Shown here: positions 61,707 through 64,000 of the stretch, in pieces
Position numbering within the stretch: position 1 is the stretch's first letter
Layout of the letters: every line of letters begins with the position of its first letter
Source of the DNA: Shinella sp. CPCC 101442
GTDB lineage: Bacteria; Pseudomonadota; Alphaproteobacteria; Rhizobiales; Rhizobiaceae
NCBI RefSeq assembly: GCF_024704725.1
Contig: NZ_JALIQS010000004.1
Coordinates: 471,725 to 535,724 of the forward strand
Direction: 5' to 3'
DNA: 64,000 nt
Notes under the pieces: model-generated
Told to the model about the DNA's origin: nothing
Database searches by the model: none
The model's input: the letters and a program-made list of their open reading frames with translations, nothing else
Position numbers and translations under genes: made by a program

Positions 61707-62876
61707 ATGACAATTCATACGACCTTGCAGAATTCCATGCCCGAACTGGTGGCGATCCGCCGCGATCTGCACGAACACCCGGAACTGGGCCTCGAGGAGT
61801 TTCGCACCTCCGACGTCATTGCACGCCATCTCGAAAGCTACGGCTACAAGGTGACGCGTGGCCTAGCGACGACCGGCCTCGTCGCGACGCTCACCAACGG
61901 CACCAGCCGCAAGGCGATCGGTATCCGCGCCGATATCGATGCGCTGCCGATCTTCGAGGAGACGGGCCTGCCCTATGCCAGCAAGACGCCCGGCAGGATG
62001 CATGCCTGCGGCCACGATGGCCACACGACGATGCTTCTCGGGGCGGCCAAGGCGATTGCCGAACGCCGCAATTTCGACGGCACCGTGCACCTGATCTTCC
62101 AGCCGGCGGAGGAAAACTTCGGTGGTGCCAGGATCATGGTGGAGGAGGGGCTGTTCGATCGGTTCCCCTGCGATGCCGTCTTCGCGCTCCATAACGAGCC
62201 GAACCTGCCCTTCGGCCAGTTCGCACTGCGCGATGGCCCGATCATGGCGGCCGTCGATGAGGCGCGCATCACCGTGAACGGTGTCGGCGGCCACGGTGCC
62301 GAACCGCAGGAGACGCTGGACCCGATCGTCTGCGGCGCCTCGATCGTCATGGCGCTGCAGACCATCGTCTCGCGCAACATCCACCCGCTCGATCCGACGG
62401 TGGTGACGGTCGGTTCGTTCCATTCGGGCTCGGCGAGCAACATCATCCCGAGCCGCGCCGAAATCGTCGTCGGTATTCGCTCGTTCGATGCCGGCGTGCG
62501 CGACGAGCTGGAGCGCCGCGTTCGCCTCATTGCCGGGCGCCAGGCCGAAAGCTACGGCATGAGCGCGACCATCGACTATCAGCGCTTCTACGACGCCACG
62601 GTCAACCACAAGGCGGAGACCGATCTCGTGCGCGCGCTTGCTACCCGCTTTGCCGGTGCCGACAAGGTCGTCGATCTCGAGCGTCCCTTCATGGGCAGCG
62701 AGGATTTCGCCTACATGCTGAAGGAGCGCCCGGGCACCTACTTCTTCCTGGGCGGCAAGGGCGGCGAAAACGACAAATCGCTCCACCACCCCGGTTACAA
62801 TTTCAACGACGACCTGCTGCCCGTCGGCGCCGCCTTCTGGACGGAGCTTGCCGAGCACTATCTGCGGTCCGCCTGA
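61707..62876 (+). CDS. M20-family amidohydrolase (hippurate hydrolase type)
   Basis: 389 residues. Metal ligands lie in HACGHDGHTTMLLGAAKAIA, FQPAEENFGGARIMVEEGL and HHPGYNFNDDLLPVGAAFW. DLHEHPELGLEEFRTSD is the opening motif, and HNEPNLPFGQFALRDGPIMA precedes the dimerisation insert with GVGGHGAEPQETLDP. It should remove an N-acyl group from an amino acid or similar compound inside the cell. It starts 1 bp after the permease stop, so the transporter probably imports N-acyl or guanidino amino acids that it processes. A terminator follows. Confidence 0.92.
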   Translation: MTIHTTLQNSMPELVAIRRDLHEHPELGLEEFRTSDVIARHLESYGYKVTRGLATTGLVATLTNGTSRKAIGIRADIDALPIFEETGLPYASKTPGRMHACGHDGHTTMLLGAAKAIAERRNFDGTVHLIFQPAEENFGGARIMVEEGLFDRFPCDAVFALHNEPNLPFGQFALRDGPIMAAVDEARITVNGVGGHGAEPQETLDPIVCGASIVMALQTIVSRNIHPLDPTVVTVGSFHSGSASNIIPSRAEIVVGIRSFDAGVRDELERRVRLIAGRQAESYGMSATIDYQRFYDATVNHKAETDLVRALATRFAGADKVVDLERPFMGSEDFAYMLKERPGTYFFLGGKGGENDKSLHHPGYNFNDDLLPVGAAFWTELAEHYLRSA

Positions 62877-62932
62877 GCGGTTTTTTACAAGGGACCGGGT
62901 TTGCGCATCGCGAATCCGGAGCTCTCTTCAAG

Positions 62933-62960
62933 AGGTGGCGGACCATTTCGCCACCTTTTC
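62933..62960 (+). terminator. Rho-independent terminator of the transporter/amidohydrolase operon
   Basis: AGGTGGCG (62933-62940) pairs with CGCCACCT (62949-62956) around an eight-nt loop and runs into TTTTC. It lies 57 bp after the amidohydrolase stop and closes the operon. Confidence 0.82.
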
Positions 62961-63240
62961 GTCATTTTTCCTGACCCGTTCGCCAGTGAAACCCATCCTC
63001 CGCGCCGCTGAAAAAGCACGCGGATGTGATCGGCTGCGACCCGCAAAACCTTGAAATCGCCGCTTGGCCTCCCTGTGCCACAATTCTTGACGACTGATAA
63101 ATGCGTGTATTTTAGGGCGCGCAGCGGCGTATAAAACAAAACAAAATCAAATAGATGGGCTGATGGTTCGGGCGCGTTGGCATGCGCTGCCGGGGCGATT
63201 TTGCGCGCGCATCGAGGTCGTTCAAACCGGGGCTGCGATC

Positions 63241-63257
63241 GTCAACGTTTCGTTGAC
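63241..63257. promoter_or_regulatory. GTCAACG inverted repeat upstream of the small-protein array
   Basis: GTCAACG and CGTTGAC form a perfect 7-bp inverted repeat with a TTT spacer. It overlaps a TTGACA that could be a -35 element, and lies about 110-127 bp upstream of the first gene of the array. The rest of the gap of about 490 bases after the amidohydrolase gene shows only the terminator at 62933 and an AT-rich stretch near 63130. Confidence 0.45.
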
Positions 63258-63367
63258 AATTAGTTTACCGCCCTCAAACTTGCGTACCATTTAATGAGGG
63301 TCCATATCAACGGTGTCTTCAGGGGCAAGCCTTTGGAGAGCATCGCAAGAACAAAAGGAAATACACC

Positions 63368-63616
63368 ATGAAGAAGCTCGTTGTTGCCACCGCCCTGCTC
63401 AGCCTTACGGCCGGCGCTGCCTTTGCCGAAAACCCCTATGCAGGACGCACCGATGTCTTCACCTCCGGCCCGAAAGCCGGCCAGTCGATTACCGACCAGA
63501 CGGTCACTTCTTCGGTTGGGCACATGGCACGCCCGGCCGCATCCGACGGCGTCGTCGATCACATCGACCCTGCTGCCAATCGCTACGGCGACGGCGCTCC
63601 CTACGCAAGCCGCTGA
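63368..63616 (+). CDS. Small secreted protein, DUF680-like (array copy 1)
   Basis: 82 residues. The signal peptide MKKLVVATALLSLTAGAAFA is followed by ENPYAGRTDVFTSGPKAGQS. The end AANRYGDGAPYASR repeats the end of the next copy. The mature part of about 62 residues has no cysteine. It is close to the protein at 40979 in its first 25 mature residues. AAAGGAAATACACC precedes the start. Function unknown; export to the periplasm or beyond is likely. Confidence 0.75.
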   Translation: MKKLVVATALLSLTAGAAFAENPYAGRTDVFTSGPKAGQSITDQTVTSSVGHMARPAASDGVVDHIDPAANRYGDGAPYASR

Positions 63617-63689
63617 GCAAAACGCCAGAAACCAGCCCGGAGCGCGCCGGAAGGCCGACCGCTCCTCTGAAATAGGAAAGATCAAGATC

Positions 63690-63914
63690 ATGAACAAGTT
63701 CGCAATCGCCATCGCCGCCCTGTCGCTCTCCGCCGGTGCCGCTTTCGCTGAAAACCCCAGCCTCGGCCGCACCGACGTCCAGCCGTCGGCTGTCGACCAG
63801 TCCACCACGGCTTCGATCAAGTCTGGCAACGGCTACGCCGTCCAGAGCGCTTCCAACCAGGATACCTCGTCGCGTGCTCGTTACGGTGACGGCGCTCCCT
63901 ACGCTGCCCGTTAA
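63690..63914 (+). CDS. Small secreted protein, DUF680-like (array copy 2)
   Basis: 74 residues. The signal peptide MNKFAIAIAALSLSAGAAFA is followed by ENPSLGRTDVQPSAVDQSTT and ends RYGDGAPYAAR. Compared with copy 1 the SGPKAGQ block is lost, and the centre has STTASIKSGNGYAVQSASNQ. The leader GAAAGATCAAGATC before the ATG is almost the same as that of copy 3. It starts 73 bp after copy 1. Confidence 0.78.
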   Translation: MNKFAIAIAALSLSAGAAFAENPSLGRTDVQPSAVDQSTTASIKSGNGYAVQSASNQDTSSRARYGDGAPYAAR

Positions 63915-63937
63915 TCGACACTCCACTGAGACACGCA

Positions 63938-63960
63938 GCCGACCGGCAGGTCCGGTCGGC
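63938..63960 (+). other. Intercistronic hairpin between array copies 2 and 3
   Basis: GCCGACCGG and CCGGTCGGC are perfect 9-bp arms around CAGGT. No T run follows, so it is more likely to stabilise or separate messages than to terminate. It lies 23 bp after the stop of copy 2. Confidence 0.55.
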
Positions 63961-63990
63961 CGATCCTCCCAAATTCGAAAGGTTAAGATC

Positions 63991-64000
63991 ATGAACAAGT
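63991..64000 (+). CDS. Start of a further small secreted protein (array copy 3, cut by window end)
   Basis: Only ATG AAC AAG T is inside the window. The preceding GAAAGGTTAAGATC leader matches the one before copy 2 (GAAAGATCAAGATC). The spacing of 76 bp from the stop of copy 2 is also close to the 73 bp between copies 1 and 2. A third copy is therefore likely to begin here. Confidence 0.6.

Overview
The window looks like chromosomal DNA of a Rhizobiaceae alphaproteobacterium (Sinorhizobium/Rhizobium/Shinella/Agrobacterium relatives). The reasons are high GC with alphaproteobacterial codon use, a PodJ-type polarity protein next to a fadE-fadA-fadB block (an order I recall from Sinorhizobium meliloti), many polar amino-acid ABC transporter parts, bS21 next to a CspA-type gene, DUF680-like small secreted proteins, and GCAATTCC...GGAATTGC palindromic repeats. 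I cannot name the species from sequence alone. No CRISPR array, rRNA operon or intact mobile element was seen.

Layout. 0-3.2 kb: a GNAT acetyltransferase remnant, then a secreted RTX protein with eight near-identical 55-60-residue repeats. 3.6-5.8 kb: tRNA-Gly(CCC) followed by a decayed island of IS66 and IS481 transposase pieces and the broken 3' half of a pseudaminic/sialic-acid synthase gene. 5.9-9.3 kb: a tandem AAAACGTTTT operator, a polar amino-acid binding protein, an unusually long permease and an SDR oxidoreductase. 9.4-17 kb: GH42 beta-galactosidase, a GT2 glycosyltransferase with a GspE/MshEN-like N-terminus, an orphan solute-binding protein, an S24 repressor and two divergent EamA transporters. 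17.1-20.1 kb: a three-gene signalling operon (CHASE3 kinase, single-domain response regulator, REC-HisKA_2 kinase). 20.2-21.9 kb: small proteins, bS21 and a CspA-type protein. 22.2-28 kb: fatty-acid beta-oxidation genes behind a strong palindrome. 28.4-32.3 kb: PodJ-like protein. 32.7-48 kb: TSUP exporter with TIGR02186 protein, UspA, HxlR regulator with a divergent DHFR-like reductase, PQQ-type sugar dehydrogenase, PdeM plus Lhr-like helicase, YitT, methyltransferase, CAP lipoprotein, MATE pump, PyrD and others. 48-52.8 kb: a LuxR-type response regulator abutting an SLC5-type hybrid histidine kinase, then MscL. 53.9-62.9 kb: a catabolic locus for arginine-like amino acids (AruI-like decarboxylase, AruH-like aminotransferase, TetR regulator, arginine-deiminase-family hydrolase, a complete polar amino-acid ABC transporter and an M20 amidohydrolase). 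63.2-64 kb: a tandem array of small secreted paralogues that runs off the window; a fourth, dispersed member sits at 40.98 kb.

Working together. The 53.9-62.9 kb genes form the clearest functional module: import of a guanidino amino acid, then transamination, decarboxylation or hydrolysis under a TetR regulator. The two sensory loci (17-20 kb and 48-52 kb) are self-contained signalling units whose targets are not visible here. All product names rest on motif recognition by eye; no database search was run.
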